From contig DWWT01000005.1 in NCBI GenBank assembly GCA_019119575.1, positions 1 to 60,112 of the forward strand: a DNA stretch of 60,112 nt, in the 5' to 3' direction. Position 1 is the stretch's first letter. Every line of letters starts with the position of its first letter. Below are positions 7,559-15,398 of the stretch, piece by piece. The position numbers were made by a program, and so were the translations under genes. Source of the DNA: Candidatus Enterocloster excrementipullorum. Lineage in GTDB: Bacteria; Bacillota; Clostridia; Lachnospirales; Lachnospiraceae. Below the pieces are notes generated by a model that made no database searches, was not told the DNA's origin, and saw only the letters and a program-made list of their open reading frames with translations.

Positions 7559-8824
7559 ATGAAATTTATCAAATATAAACATTGGAAAGCCATTGCCCAA
7601 AAGGCAGCGGCCCTTCTCCTGTCCGCCTCTTTTCTGGTCTCCTCTCCTCTCTGCGCTTACGCGGATCAGGGCCCGGGCGTGTCTGCCGGACAGGGGGACG
7701 GGCAGCCTGTCCTTACCCCTGGAGAATCCTATTACCAATACCAGTGGGGCCTGAAAAATGACGGAAACATCCGCAGGATCTCCTATGTATTTTCCGCTAT
7801 CCCTATCCGCCGCGGTCCGGGAGAAATCGGCTGGCTGGGCGCTCAGGGACAGATGGTTCGCGAGGTGGTCACGGACAGCGTAAACGGGATTGATATCAAC
7901 GTAGAGCCCGCATGGGACTATTATGAGCAGAGCACTTCCCGCCGCACTGTCACAGTCGCACTCATTGATACCGGAGTGGATATTACCCATTCGGATCTTG
8001 CGGGATCCATCTGGGTCAATGAAGATGAAATTGCCGGAGACGGCATTGACAATGACGGAAATGGCTACATTGATGACGTAAACGGATGGAATTTTTATTC
8101 CAACAATAATCAGGTCTTTGCCGGGGATGAGGATGACCACGGCACACATGGGGCCGGAACCATCGCCGGAGCCTGGAATGGCCAGGGCATTACAGGCATC
8201 GCGGACGGAAACTATGTAAAAATCATGGTTTTAAAAGCCCTTGGCTCAGAAAACGGCCAGGGCATGGCTCAAAGCGTAAAGGACGCTATCCGATATGCCC
8301 AAGCCAATGGGGCGGATATCTGCAACCTGAGCATGGGAACCAGCTCCTATGATCCGGAGATGGAGGCTCTGATGCAGAATTCCAGCATGCTCTTTGTTGT
8401 CTCCGCAGGCAACGGCGACAACTGGGGAAGAGGCTACAACATCGACTACTGGCCCGTATACCCTGCGGCCTACACCGGCGACAATAGTATCACCGTGGCC
8501 AATCTGATGTTCAACGGAAGCCTGGACGAGAGCTCCAACTTCGGAACATTCTCCGTGGACATCGCCGCACCCGGAACATACATCTTAAGCACCACTCCGG
8601 GAGGCTATGGATTTATGTCCGGCACCTCCATGGCCGCGCCTATGGTGACCGGAGTGGCGGCTCTGGTGTACTCCTGCCGCACGGATTTAAGCCTTATGGA
8701 TGTGCGCCAGGCTATTCTCGCATCCGCCAAGCCCATGGAAGAAATGGCCGGAAAGCTGACATCCGGAGGCATTCTCGACGCCTATGGCGCCATTACCTAT
8801 GGTCTGCCTGTAAACGGCGGCTGA
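7559..8824 (+). CDS. Secreted subtilisin-like serine protease (S8 family)
   Basis: The protein has 421 residues. Residues 1-35 form a signal peptide: positively charged start, hydrophobic core AALLLSASFLVSS, and a cleavage-like CAYA-D. The S8 catalytic triad is present: D137 in VALIDTGVD, H194 in DDHGTHGAGT, and S357 in SGTSMAAPM. About 100 residues lie between the signal peptide and the catalytic domain, as in a short propeptide. It should act outside the membrane; there is no sortase motif or C-terminal anchor. It is followed after 26 nt by a histidine kinase and response regulator in the same direction, so the protease and the two-component system may be one operon. Confidence 0.92.
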   Translation: MKFIKYKHWKAIAQKAAALLLSASFLVSSPLCAYADQGPGVSAGQGDGQPVLTPGESYYQYQWGLKNDGNIRRISYVFSAIPIRRGPGEIGWLGAQGQMVREVVTDSVNGIDINVEPAWDYYEQSTSRRTVTVALIDTGVDITHSDLAGSIWVNEDEIAGDGIDNDGNGYIDDVNGWNFYSNNNQVFAGDEDDHGTHGAGTIAGAWNGQGITGIADGNYVKIMVLKALGSENGQGMAQSVKDAIRYAQANGADICNLSMGTSSYDPEMEALMQNSSMLFVVSAGNGDNWGRGYNIDYWPVYPAAYTGDNSITVANLMFNGSLDESSNFGTFSVDIAAPGTYILSTTPGGYGFMSGTSMAAPMVTGVAALVYSCRTDLSLMDVRQAILASAKPMEEMAGKLTSGGILDAYGAITYGLPVNGG

Positions 8825-8850
8825 TATGACCATTCAAGCAGGAGGCTGAC

Positions 8851-10350
8851 ATGACCATTAAAAATAAAATTCGCCTGTCCAATATCCTTATGGTCCTGAT
8901 TCCCATATCGGTCACTGCCCTGATTGTCTTTCTGTGCATGAAAACCTCTTTCGGCAGCTACTGGCACTCCCTGGAGACCATGTACCAGGATGAAAATGGG
9001 ATCCAGTCGGCCCAAAGCCTGATCTATACCTACCAGCAGGAGCTCTGGGAAAACAACTGGGGCAGCCGCCAGACTGCGGACTGCTCCGCGCAGCCGATCC
9101 AGCAGACAGAAACCATGTACCACCTGGAACAAAAGCTGACAAAAATGGGCTATCATTTTACCGTAAAGAAAAACGGCCAGGCGCTGTATTCCAATTTAAG
9201 CGACGCGGATATGGAGGCCGCCCTGAAAACAGCGGGAGAGGCCCTGCATACGGCAAACAGCCTGACCGCCAGCTGTGACAATGTATCCGTCATCAAAAAT
9301 ACCTTCCACCACAACGCAAAGGAATTTTCCATCATCGCGGTGAACAGCGGTCAGGGAGACCAGCCCGTGGAATCCTATCTGAGAAATTACATCATGAAAT
9401 ATGTGCTTCTCTTCCTGCTGCTCTTTATCCTCCTGACCGTGGCTGTGAACGGAATTCTCTCGCGGTGGGTATCCCGGAGCGTCCTCATTCCCCTCGGAAA
9501 GCTGCGCAAAGGCACCCACGAGATAAAAGAGGGAAATTTGGATACAAAGCTGGAATACGAAAAGAACGATGAGTTCGGCCAGGTGTGCCGGGACTTTGAG
9601 GAAATGCGGGCCTATCTGAAAGAATCCGTAGAGCAGCGGCTGGAAAATGAACGCCGCCGCCGGGAAATGATCAACGGAGTGTCCCATGACCTTCGCACCC
9701 CTCTTACTTCCATCGGAGGATATCTGGACGGCCTCATTGACGGGATCGCCAATACCCCGGAAAAACAGGCCCGGTATTTTAACGCCATCAAAACCCGAAC
9801 CCGGGATCTGGAGCGTCTGGTAGACAGCCTCTCCGAGTACAACCGTCTGGACAGCGGACGGATGAAATTCCACATGGAGCCGGGCGATTTAAAGGTCTTT
9901 GTGGAACAGTATATGGAAGCCTATGCGGAGGAAGCGCAGGATAATCATGTTGCCATGCTCTTGGAAGCGGAAAGCGGCCGCTATCCCATGGAATTTGACG
10001 GCGCGCAGATGAAACGCGTGTTTGACAATCTGTTTACCAATACCATCCGCTACCGTGTCAATCCCAAGTCCCAGGTAACTGTCCGGCTGAACAGGAAGGA
10101 CGGCGGCACACAGATCCGAGTAATATTTAAGGATGATGGGCCTGGTGTGCCGGAAGAAAGTTTGGAGCGCATTTTTGAGACATTTTACCGAACCGATGAA
10201 GCCAGAAGCCACGCGGGACGGGGAAGCGGCATCGGACTGGCTGTGGTAAAGGAAATTGTGGCAGGGCACGGCGGAACCGTCCATGCGGAAAATGATCGGG
10301 GATTAGCCATTATTATGGATTTTCCGGCAGACACAGAAAAGGGAGAATAA
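8851..10350 (+). CDS. Membrane sensor histidine kinase
   Basis: This 499-residue sensor kinase has membrane helices at about residues 10-31 and 183-204, with an approximately 150-residue external domain between them that I cannot assign. A HAMP linker follows (about 205-260), then a HisKA domain with phospho-acceptor H279 in GVSHDLRTPLTS, and a HATPase domain with N box (NLFTNTIRYR), G1 (DDGPGVPEE) and G2 (GRGSGIGLAVV). The stop codon is 4 nt from the response-regulator start, so the two are cotranslated partners. The upstream secreted protease suggests an envelope or extracellular-protein signal; that is inference. Confidence 0.93.
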   Translation: MTIKNKIRLSNILMVLIPISVTALIVFLCMKTSFGSYWHSLETMYQDENGIQSAQSLIYTYQQELWENNWGSRQTADCSAQPIQQTETMYHLEQKLTKMGYHFTVKKNGQALYSNLSDADMEAALKTAGEALHTANSLTASCDNVSVIKNTFHHNAKEFSIIAVNSGQGDQPVESYLRNYIMKYVLLFLLLFILLTVAVNGILSRWVSRSVLIPLGKLRKGTHEIKEGNLDTKLEYEKNDEFGQVCRDFEEMRAYLKESVEQRLENERRRREMINGVSHDLRTPLTSIGGYLDGLIDGIANTPEKQARYFNAIKTRTRDLERLVDSLSEYNRLDSGRMKFHMEPGDLKVFVEQYMEAYAEEAQDNHVAMLLEAESGRYPMEFDGAQMKRVFDNLFTNTIRYRVNPKSQVTVRLNRKDGGTQIRVIFKDDGPGVPEESLERIFETFYRTDEARSHAGRGSGIGLAVVKEIVAGHGGTVHAENDRGLAIIMDFPADTEKGE

Positions 10351-10354
10351 GGCT

Positions 10355-11050
10355 ATGGGAAAAATATTAATCGTAGAAGATGACGAGCTTATCGCCGAAT
10401 TGGAACGGGATTACCTGGAGGCCAGCGGATACGAAGCAGAAATTGAGCTGGACGGAAACAAAGGGCTGGAAAAGGCCCTGTCCGGGGAATATGACGCTCT
10501 GATTCTGGATGTAATGCTGCCCGGAAAAAACGGTTTCGAGATATGCCGCAGGGTGCGGGAAACCTTAAATCTTCCCGTAATCATGGTAACGGCCCGCAAG
10601 GAGGATGTGGATAAAATCCGGGGACTTGGGCTGGGGGCGGACGACTATGTGGTAAAGCCATTCAGCCCGGCAGAGCTGGTCGCAAGAGTCCGCTCCCATA
10701 TCCGGATGCACGAACGGCTTCTGGAGCAGAGCCGGGAGAGCCGTTCCCAGTCCATCATCATAAAGGATTGGGAAATTGTCCCGGAGGAGCGGCGTGTCTA
10801 CCGGAACCAGGAAGAAATCCCGTTAACCAATAAGGAATTTGAGCTCCTTCTGTTTTTGGCAGAAAACCCCAACAAAGTTTTTTCCAAGGAGGTGCTGTTT
10901 GACCGGATCTGGGGCATGGAGGCCATGGGCACTACCGCTACGGTCACCGTGCACATCAATCGGCTGCGGGACAAACTGGAGCACAATCCATCCAATCCTC
11001 AGATTATCGAAACAGTCTGGGGCGCCGGATACAGGCTGCGGGTAGACTGA
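10355..11050 (+). CDS. OmpR-family response regulator
   Basis: The protein has 231 residues. The receiver domain carries the acidic pair E8-D9-D10, phospho-acceptor D52 in LILDVMLPG, the conserved Thr in MVTARKE and Lys in DDYVVKPFSP. The C-terminal winged-helix DNA-binding domain includes LTNKEFELLLFLAENPNKVFS and ends with WGAGYRLRVD. It is the cognate regulator of the kinase 4 nt upstream. Its targets are not visible, though the protease gene at 7559 is a plausible one. Confidence 0.95.
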   Translation: MGKILIVEDDELIAELERDYLEASGYEAEIELDGNKGLEKALSGEYDALILDVMLPGKNGFEICRRVRETLNLPVIMVTARKEDVDKIRGLGLGADDYVVKPFSPAELVARVRSHIRMHERLLEQSRESRSQSIIIKDWEIVPEERRVYRNQEEIPLTNKEFELLLFLAENPNKVFSKEVLFDRIWGMEAMGTTATVTVHINRLRDKLEHNPSNPQIIETVWGAGYRLRVD

Positions 11051-11051
11051 T

Positions 11052-11969
11052 ATGCGGGCGGTGCTGTGGCTTCTGCTCTCAGAATATACAAAGCGCCATG
11101 CCCAGGTGCACCTCCTCCTGGAAGAGCCCTGGGCTCTGCTGGGCGAGTCGGTACAGGGACAGCTTCTTGTCCGCTGCCGCGGCTTCATTCCTCTGGTCTG
11201 GTTCCGCGCGAGGCTCGAATGGAAAAATACCCTAAGTCTCGAAAGAGGCTCCCTTTCCGTCTCCGGCTGCTGTCCGGCGGGAGAAACATCACGGCTTCCG
11301 GTTCTTCTTCCCGGAAAAAACTGCGGGATTCTGGAAATTTCTCTAAAAAGCTTTTCCACCTGGGATCCTTTGGGTCTGTTTTGCCGGAAGAAACGCCCTC
11401 TCCCCCGTCCCTTCCTGGTGATTGCAACGCAAAATCCCTTTGGCGCGGCCGGAACCCAGCCCCTTCCAACGGCCCAGGCCGATCGCTTTTCTCTGAGCCT
11501 GTCCATGGGATATCCGGCTTTCGAGGATGAAGTCCGCCTGGCCCATGAGGCGGAAAAGGGCAGGCGCCGGGATCAAACGGAACCCATATCCGACTGCGAA
11601 TCATTCTCCCGGATGTGCCGGGAGGCATCGGGTGTTTATATCCATGACTCCCTCTGCCGCTATATTGTCTCCCTGGTAGATGCCACAAGAAACCAGGAGC
11701 TTTTCGAGCTGGGCGCCAGTCCCCGATCCACTCTTTCCCTGGTAAAACTCTCCAAAACCCTTGCCTGGCTCCAGGGGGAAAATTATGTAACCCCATCCCA
11801 GATAAAAGAGCTGTTCCCTGATGTGGTAAAGCACCGGGTAGTCATAAGCCACAAGGCCCGGCGTCAGGGAATCTCCAGGGATGCGCTCCTGGAGGATATT
11901 CTTCGGAAAACCGCTGTGCCTCTGGACTCCCTAAAGGGCCCTGTGAATCACCTCAAGCACCTGTTTTAG
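11052..11969 (+). CDS. DUF58::MoxR chimeric reading frame
   Basis: This 305-residue open frame joins parts of two different families. Residues 1 to about 117 look like the N-terminal half of a DUF58 protein, including the DPLGLFCRKKRPL segment. From about residue 118 (RPFLVIATQNPF) to the end it is the C-terminal half of a MoxR AAA ATPase: sensor-1 (ATQNP), arginine-finger region (AQADRF), GYP, and the lid segment with GASPRSTL. The Walker A and B motifs of MoxR and the vWA-like half of DUF58 are absent, so neither activity is expected. This looks like an in-frame deletion that fused two genes of a DUF58/MoxR locus. It begins 1 nt after the response regulator and overlaps aroD tail-to-tail by 39 nt. 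Confidence 0.75.
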   Translation: MRAVLWLLLSEYTKRHAQVHLLLEEPWALLGESVQGQLLVRCRGFIPLVWFRARLEWKNTLSLERGSLSVSGCCPAGETSRLPVLLPGKNCGILEISLKSFSTWDPLGLFCRKKRPLPRPFLVIATQNPFGAAGTQPLPTAQADRFSLSLSMGYPAFEDEVRLAHEAEKGRRRDQTEPISDCESFSRMCREASGVYIHDSLCRYIVSLVDATRNQELFELGASPRSTLSLVKLSKTLAWLQGENYVTPSQIKELFPDVVKHRVVISHKARRQGISRDALLEDILRKTAVPLDSLKGPVNHLKHLF

Positions 11970-12689
11970 CTCACCGGCGTCAATCTGACCGGGCGCCGAG
12001 GGCGCCTGCAGCGCTCCGAAGGTAAGACAGCTTCCAAATACCTCTCCTGCCAGACGGCTCACCAACCCCTGACCACCCATGGACATGGTGATCACCGGCA
12101 CATCCAGCACGGAAGACGCCTCCGCTGTAGCGGAGAGAAGAACCAGCACATCCTCCCGCGAGCGGGGCATCATAGCTATTTTCGCCACATCCGCTCCCAG
12201 TTCCTGCATCTGCCTGAGGCTGGAAAGAATCTCCTCATGAGAAAGGGTTTTGGAAAAATCATGCTTTGATACAATCACCCGCACGCCCCTGTCATGCGCT
12301 TTTCCAATCATTCTTTGAACCCTATCACTGCCTGCGGAGAGCTCCACATCCACAGCATCCATCTGTTCCGTTTCGATCATTTCCGTGAGCAGCGCCTCAT
12401 AATCCGGCAGAGAGCGGCCGCCATTCCCCCCCTCTGCTTTTCGACGGTATGTAAAAAGCAGCGGGCGTTCCTCCAGGCTCTCCCGCAGCAAAGAGAGGAT
12501 TCTTCCCGTCTCCCCTTTGACAAAATCGTTTTCCAGCCAGTCTGCTCTCCATTCCACCAGGTCAGCCGGGCTTTCTCTGCACAGACCAGCTTCCTCCATC
12601 AGCTCCTTCTCATTTTTTCCCACAAACGGGACACATATTTTGGGAATTCCTTCTCCCAAAACCAAATTTCTCAGTTTTACTGCCTTCAT
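11931..12689 (-). CDS. aroD: Type I 3-dehydroquinate dehydratase
   Basis: This 252-residue class I (Schiff-base) dehydroquinase converts 3-dehydroquinate to 3-dehydroshikimate in aromatic amino acid synthesis. Seen: N-terminal KICVPFVGKNEKEL, the substrate-binding VEWRADWLEN, the catalytic His in IVSKHDFSK, the Schiff-base Lys in VAKIAMMP, and the C-terminal MSMGGQGLVSRLAGEVFGS substrate loop. Length is normal. It stands alone, with no other shikimate gene nearby. Its last codons overlap the 3' end of the chimeric frame on the opposite strand. Confidence 0.95.
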   Translation of the reverse strand: MKAVKLRNLVLGEGIPKICVPFVGKNEKELMEEAGLCRESPADLVEWRADWLENDFVKGETGRILSLLRESLEERPLLFTYRRKAEGGNGGRSLPDYEALLTEMIETEQMDAVDVELSAGSDRVQRMIGKAHDRGVRVIVSKHDFSKTLSHEEILSSLRQMQELGADVAKIAMMPRSREDVLVLLSATAEASSVLDVPVITMSMGGQGLVSRLAGEVFGSCLTFGALQAPSAPGQIDAGELKQVLEVIHRAL

Positions 12690-12761
12690 ATTTTTCTGAT
12701 CCCCTTTCCGCGCAGTTGCTTCCTGCGGCCGCCCGCATCAAAACATCCCGTTCCTCTCCGC

Positions 12762-13589
12762 TCAAAACGCCCCGCTCCGGTCCATATCCGGCAGAGCCGC
12801 AGCCTTGCGGTCCGAGGGCGCCGCTCCAAATATTTTTTTATATGCCCTGAAAAAGCTGGAATAGTCACCAAACCCGGCCCGGGCCGCGGCCTCCGCCGCT
12901 GGGACTCCCCGCAGCAGCTCTCCTCTGACCAGGGCCATCCGTTTGTATAATATGTACTTCGCCACAGTTGTTCCCGTAGCCCTCTTAAAAATCGCTGTGA
13001 GGTGATTCTTGCTCATAAAAAACTGTTCCGCCAAACCCTCCAGCGTCAAAGGCAAGGCCAGATTTTCATTGATATATCCGATAATATCCTGAATCTGTCC
13101 TTCTTTTCCTTTTCTCGGGCCCTGAGCCGAACATATTGCAAAAATCTTTATCAAAACCGCGAGTACCTGTGTGCGAATTGCAATATCCTGCACCTCTTTT
13201 TTATAAGAACCACACTCCTCCAGGGCATGAAAATACCATTCCATCGCAAATTGCTCCTCAAAACAGTTCCAGTCTGACGCCAGCGGCCCGAGTATCAGAT
13301 CCCGCTCCTGCAGGCTCAAAAGCTCCGGAACAAAGTGAATGCGGATCCGGTAATATTCACTGTCATCCATAACCTGAAGCCCGTGAAAACAGTTTGGCGG
13401 TATGACAATCAGGCTTCCCGGGCGGGGCCTGTAGCTGGTTCCCTCAAGGAAATACGTCACATTTCCCGCAATCATATAGTAGATTTCATAACTGTTGTGG
13501 CAATGCATCTTATATTCGATATCTGCCGCGTCGCTTCGGGTACGGGTATACATGGCAAGCTCTGTTTTAAAACTTTCCTCCTGATACAA
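12762..13589 (-). CDS. AraC-family transcriptional regulator
   Basis: An N-terminal cupin-like sensor domain (MHCHNSYEIYYMIAG, GSLIVIPPNCFHGL) is followed by a C-terminal AraC double helix-turn-helix ending in AARAGFGDYSSFFRAYKKIFG. The reading frame is open up to an ATG at 13700, but a good sigma-A promoter (13639-13666) lies inside that extension, so the ATG cannot be on that transcript. A TTG at 13589 preceded by AAGGGGGG is the likely start, giving about 275 residues. The ligand is unknown; cupin-AraC regulators usually respond to a sugar or small organic acid. aroD lies 72 nt downstream. Confidence 0.85.
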   Translation of the reverse strand: MYQEESFKTELAMYTRTRSDAADIEYKMHCHNSYEIYYMIAGNVTYFLEGTSYRPRPGSLIVIPPNCFHGLQVMDDSEYYRIRIHFVPELLSLQERDLILGPLASDWNCFEEQFAMEWYFHALEECGSYKKEVQDIAIRTQVLAVLIKIFAICSAQGPRKGKEGQIQDIIGYINENLALPLTLEGLAEQFFMSKNHLTAIFKRATGTTVAKYILYKRMALVRGELLRGVPAAEAAARAGFGDYSSFFRAYKKIFGAAPSDRKAAALPDMDRSGAF

Positions 13590-13638
13590 ATTACGGGAAC
13601 CCCCCTTTCTTCTGATCCCTTCCGGAACTATTACATCT

Positions 13639-13666
13639 ATTGTAGCAAAAAGTGTGCGATTTGCAA
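13639..13666 (-). promoter_or_regulatory. Sigma-A promoter of the AraC-family gene
   Basis: Reading leftward, TTGCAA (13661-13666) and TACAAT (13639-13644) are 16 nt apart. The predicted transcript starts about 45 nt before the TTG start codon. Confidence 0.65.
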
Positions 13667-13797
13667 TATTTCTTTTGCAGATCACAATGGTTTTTCCCAT
13701 GAGATTTATCTATAATACATATCGTAAGCAGGAAATGCAAACCCGAAAGGTATTAAACCCTTTCATACATTTATCCCCCCTTTTATATTTTATAGAC

Positions 13798-13830
13798 AGA
13801 GTCAGGTATCCCCAGTACCTGGCTCTTTTT
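13798..13830 (+). terminator. Orphan rho-independent terminator
   Basis: AGAGTCAGGTA at 13798-13808 pairs with TACCTGGCTCT at 13816-13826 (one G-U pair) and runs into TTTTT. No plus-strand gene precedes it. A TATAAT lies at 13711-13716 without a good -35 box, so a short RNA of about 110 nt is possible. In the rest of 13590-14039 I see a small GGCGCG/CGCGCC hairpin at about 13943-13958 and CATACTAA/CATACAAAT motifs resembling sporulation-sigma -10 elements ahead of cotJA, none with a convincing -35. Confidence 0.6.
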
Positions 13831-14039
13831 CGTTCGTCTATCTCCGATTCTTTTGGAAACTCCTGGTTTCCGATTAATTTCTGGCTGTAATGGAAAGCCT
13901 TCCATACAGTAAAATCTCCTGTCCGGCTCATACTAAGAGAGGACGGCGCGGATGCGCGCCTGTCATACAAATTTATATAGATATCCTTAGGCAGGGCGCA
14001 AGCCGCTGCTAGCTGCCTAAAAGAAAGGAGTGTTGCTCT

Positions 14040-14285
14040 ATGAACCTATGCAGATGCGCCCCAAATACTGCCGCAGGCGCCGGAGCCCAGCCGGGAAGCA
14101 GCCAGTCGCTTGGAAGCAGCCGATCGCTGCCATTTCCCGGCCCCGGGCTCTCCCTGGCTATGGCCTCGGTTCCCATGCAGCCGTGGGAAACGCCTTATAA
14201 CACGGCCAAAGCCTTAAAGCAGGGAACGATTTTCCCAAGCCTGGATCTGCCGTTTTACGTGACGGGAGGTGGAATGAATGGCTGA
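14040..14285 (+). CDS. cotJA: Spore coat-associated protein CotJA
   Basis: This 81-residue first gene of a cotJABC operon is recognised by the C-terminal segment MQPWETPYNTAKALKQGTIFPSLDLPF. That is the family's conserved core; the N-terminal Ser/Gly/Pro-rich part is variable. It is part of the inner spore coat in endospore formers, made in the mother cell. An AAGGAGTG site precedes the ATG. It overlaps cotJB by 8 nt. Its presence implies that the organism can sporulate. Confidence 0.9.
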   Translation: MNLCRCAPNTAAGAGAQPGSSQSLGSSRSLPFPGPGLSLAMASVPMQPWETPYNTAKALKQGTIFPSLDLPFYVTGGGMNG

Positions 14286-14577
14286 CCGAAGCGCTCTTCT
14301 TCAAAAAATGAATGAGACCAGTTTTTTGTTGGATGACCTGAGGCTCTATCTGGATACCCATCCCTTGGATCCCCAGGCACTCACAGCTTTTGGACAGGCC
14401 ATGAACGAGAGAAAACAATTGCTGGCCGAATTTGCCAAAGAGTTTGAACCGCTCACTCCGGACTGCATATGCCCGGATACCAACAATCAAACCCAGAGCT
14501 GCACAAAATATCCGGGACAGAAGCACTTTACCTGGACGGACGGGCCGGTGCCCTGGGACAATCAAGGAGGTGCCTGA
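14278..14577 (+). CDS. cotJB: Spore coat protein CotJB
   Basis: This 99-residue second member of the cotJ operon is recognised by LDDLRLYLDTHPLDPQALTAF near the N-terminus and the C-terminal FTWTDGPVPWDNQGG typical of CotJB. The start overlaps the end of cotJA, and its stop is 2 nt before cotJC, which indicates tight translational coupling. It is a structural partner of CotJC in the coat. Confidence 0.93.
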   Translation: MADRSALLQKMNETSFLLDDLRLYLDTHPLDPQALTAFGQAMNERKQLLAEFAKEFEPLTPDCICPDTNNQTQSCTKYPGQKHFTWTDGPVPWDNQGGA

Positions 14578-14579
14578 CT

Positions 14580-15197
14580 ATGTGGAACTATGAAAAACGC
14601 CTGCAGTTTCCCGTAAATATACGGAAAACCTGCCCCAAAACCGCATCCCTGATCATCAGCCAGTTCGGCGGACCCGATGGAGAGCTGGCAGCCTCCATGC
14701 GTTATCTTTCCCAGCGCTACTCCATGCCATGCAGGGAGACCGGGGGACTTCTCACGGATATCGGCACGGAAGAGCTGGGCCATCTGGAAATGATCTGCGC
14801 CATGGTCTACCAGCTCACCAAGAACCTGACGCCCGAACAGGCAAAAACAGCGGGCTTTGACGCCTACTATATTGACCACACCACAGGGATTTGGCCCGCC
14901 GCTGCCGCAGGTATTCCCTTTAATGCCTGTGAGTTTCAGTCCAAGGGTGATGCCATAACGGATCTTTTTGAAAACCTCGCTGCGGAGCAAAAGGCCCGAA
15001 CCACGTACGACAATCTGATCCGTGTCATCGACGATCCGGATGTCCGGGAACCCTTAAAATTTCTCAGGGCCCGTGAGATCGTGCATTTTCAAAGATTTGG
15101 GGAGGCTTTGGAAAGAGTGAAATCAAAGCTGAATGAAAAGAACTTTTACTACTTTAATCCGGAGTTTGACAAGCAGTTTCTGACAGAAACAGCCTAA
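14580..15197 (+). CDS. cotJC: Spore coat protein CotJC, manganese-catalase family
   Basis: The protein has 205 residues. The start at 14580 is chosen because AAGGAGG is correctly spaced and the MWNYEKRLQFPV opening is the family's usual N-terminus. Seen: a ferritin-like four-helix fold with metal-ligand candidates in the GTEELGHLEMI helix, in NLAAEQKARTTYDNLI, and in AREIVHFQRFGEAL. These correspond to the di-manganese site of Mn catalases. Catalase activity of CotJC proteins in spores is reported for relatives and not shown here. Two hairpins follow the gene. Confidence 0.93.
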   Translation: MWNYEKRLQFPVNIRKTCPKTASLIISQFGGPDGELAASMRYLSQRYSMPCRETGGLLTDIGTEELGHLEMICAMVYQLTKNLTPEQAKTAGFDAYYIDHTTGIWPAAAAGIPFNACEFQSKGDAITDLFENLAAEQKARTTYDNLIRVIDDPDVREPLKFLRAREIVHFQRFGEALERVKSKLNEKNFYYFNPEFDKQFLTETA

Positions 15198-15211
15198 AGT
15201 CACGAAAGGCC

Positions 15212-15252
15212 AAAGGCCCGGGGAGCGGCAGATATGTCCTCCCCGGGCCTTT
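15212..15252 (+). terminator. Strong hairpin after cotJC
   Basis: AAAGGCCCGGGGAG at 15212-15225 is perfectly inverted at 15239-15252. There is no T-run directly after it. Together with the next hairpin it probably ends the cotJ transcript. Confidence 0.6.
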
Positions 15253-15263
15253 GACGCTGATCC

Positions 15264-15287
15264 GGCCCTTTAAGCCGGGCCTTTTTT
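15264..15287 (+). terminator. Rho-independent terminator of cotJABC
   Basis: GGCCC (15264-15268) pairs with GGGCC (15277-15281), followed by six T residues. Confidence 0.65.
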
Positions 15288-15398
15288 CTTAAATTCATTT
15301 CACATCTGCGGATATCCGTGGTATAATTGCTTCCGTGCGGAAAATACAGGCACAAATGCTACTTATATTTTGCAATACGGATAGGAGAACTCTGGAAA

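Noticed and set aside
12294..12950. 218-codon plus-strand frame opposite aroD and the AraC regulator
   Set aside because: Composition and lack of a start signal fit a shadow of two well-supported minus-strand genes.
13710..13970. 86-codon minus-strand frame before the AraC gene
   Set aside because: No family match and no ribosome binding site at its first start. A shorter 18-codon frame from 13766 has a G-rich site, but it is too short to support.
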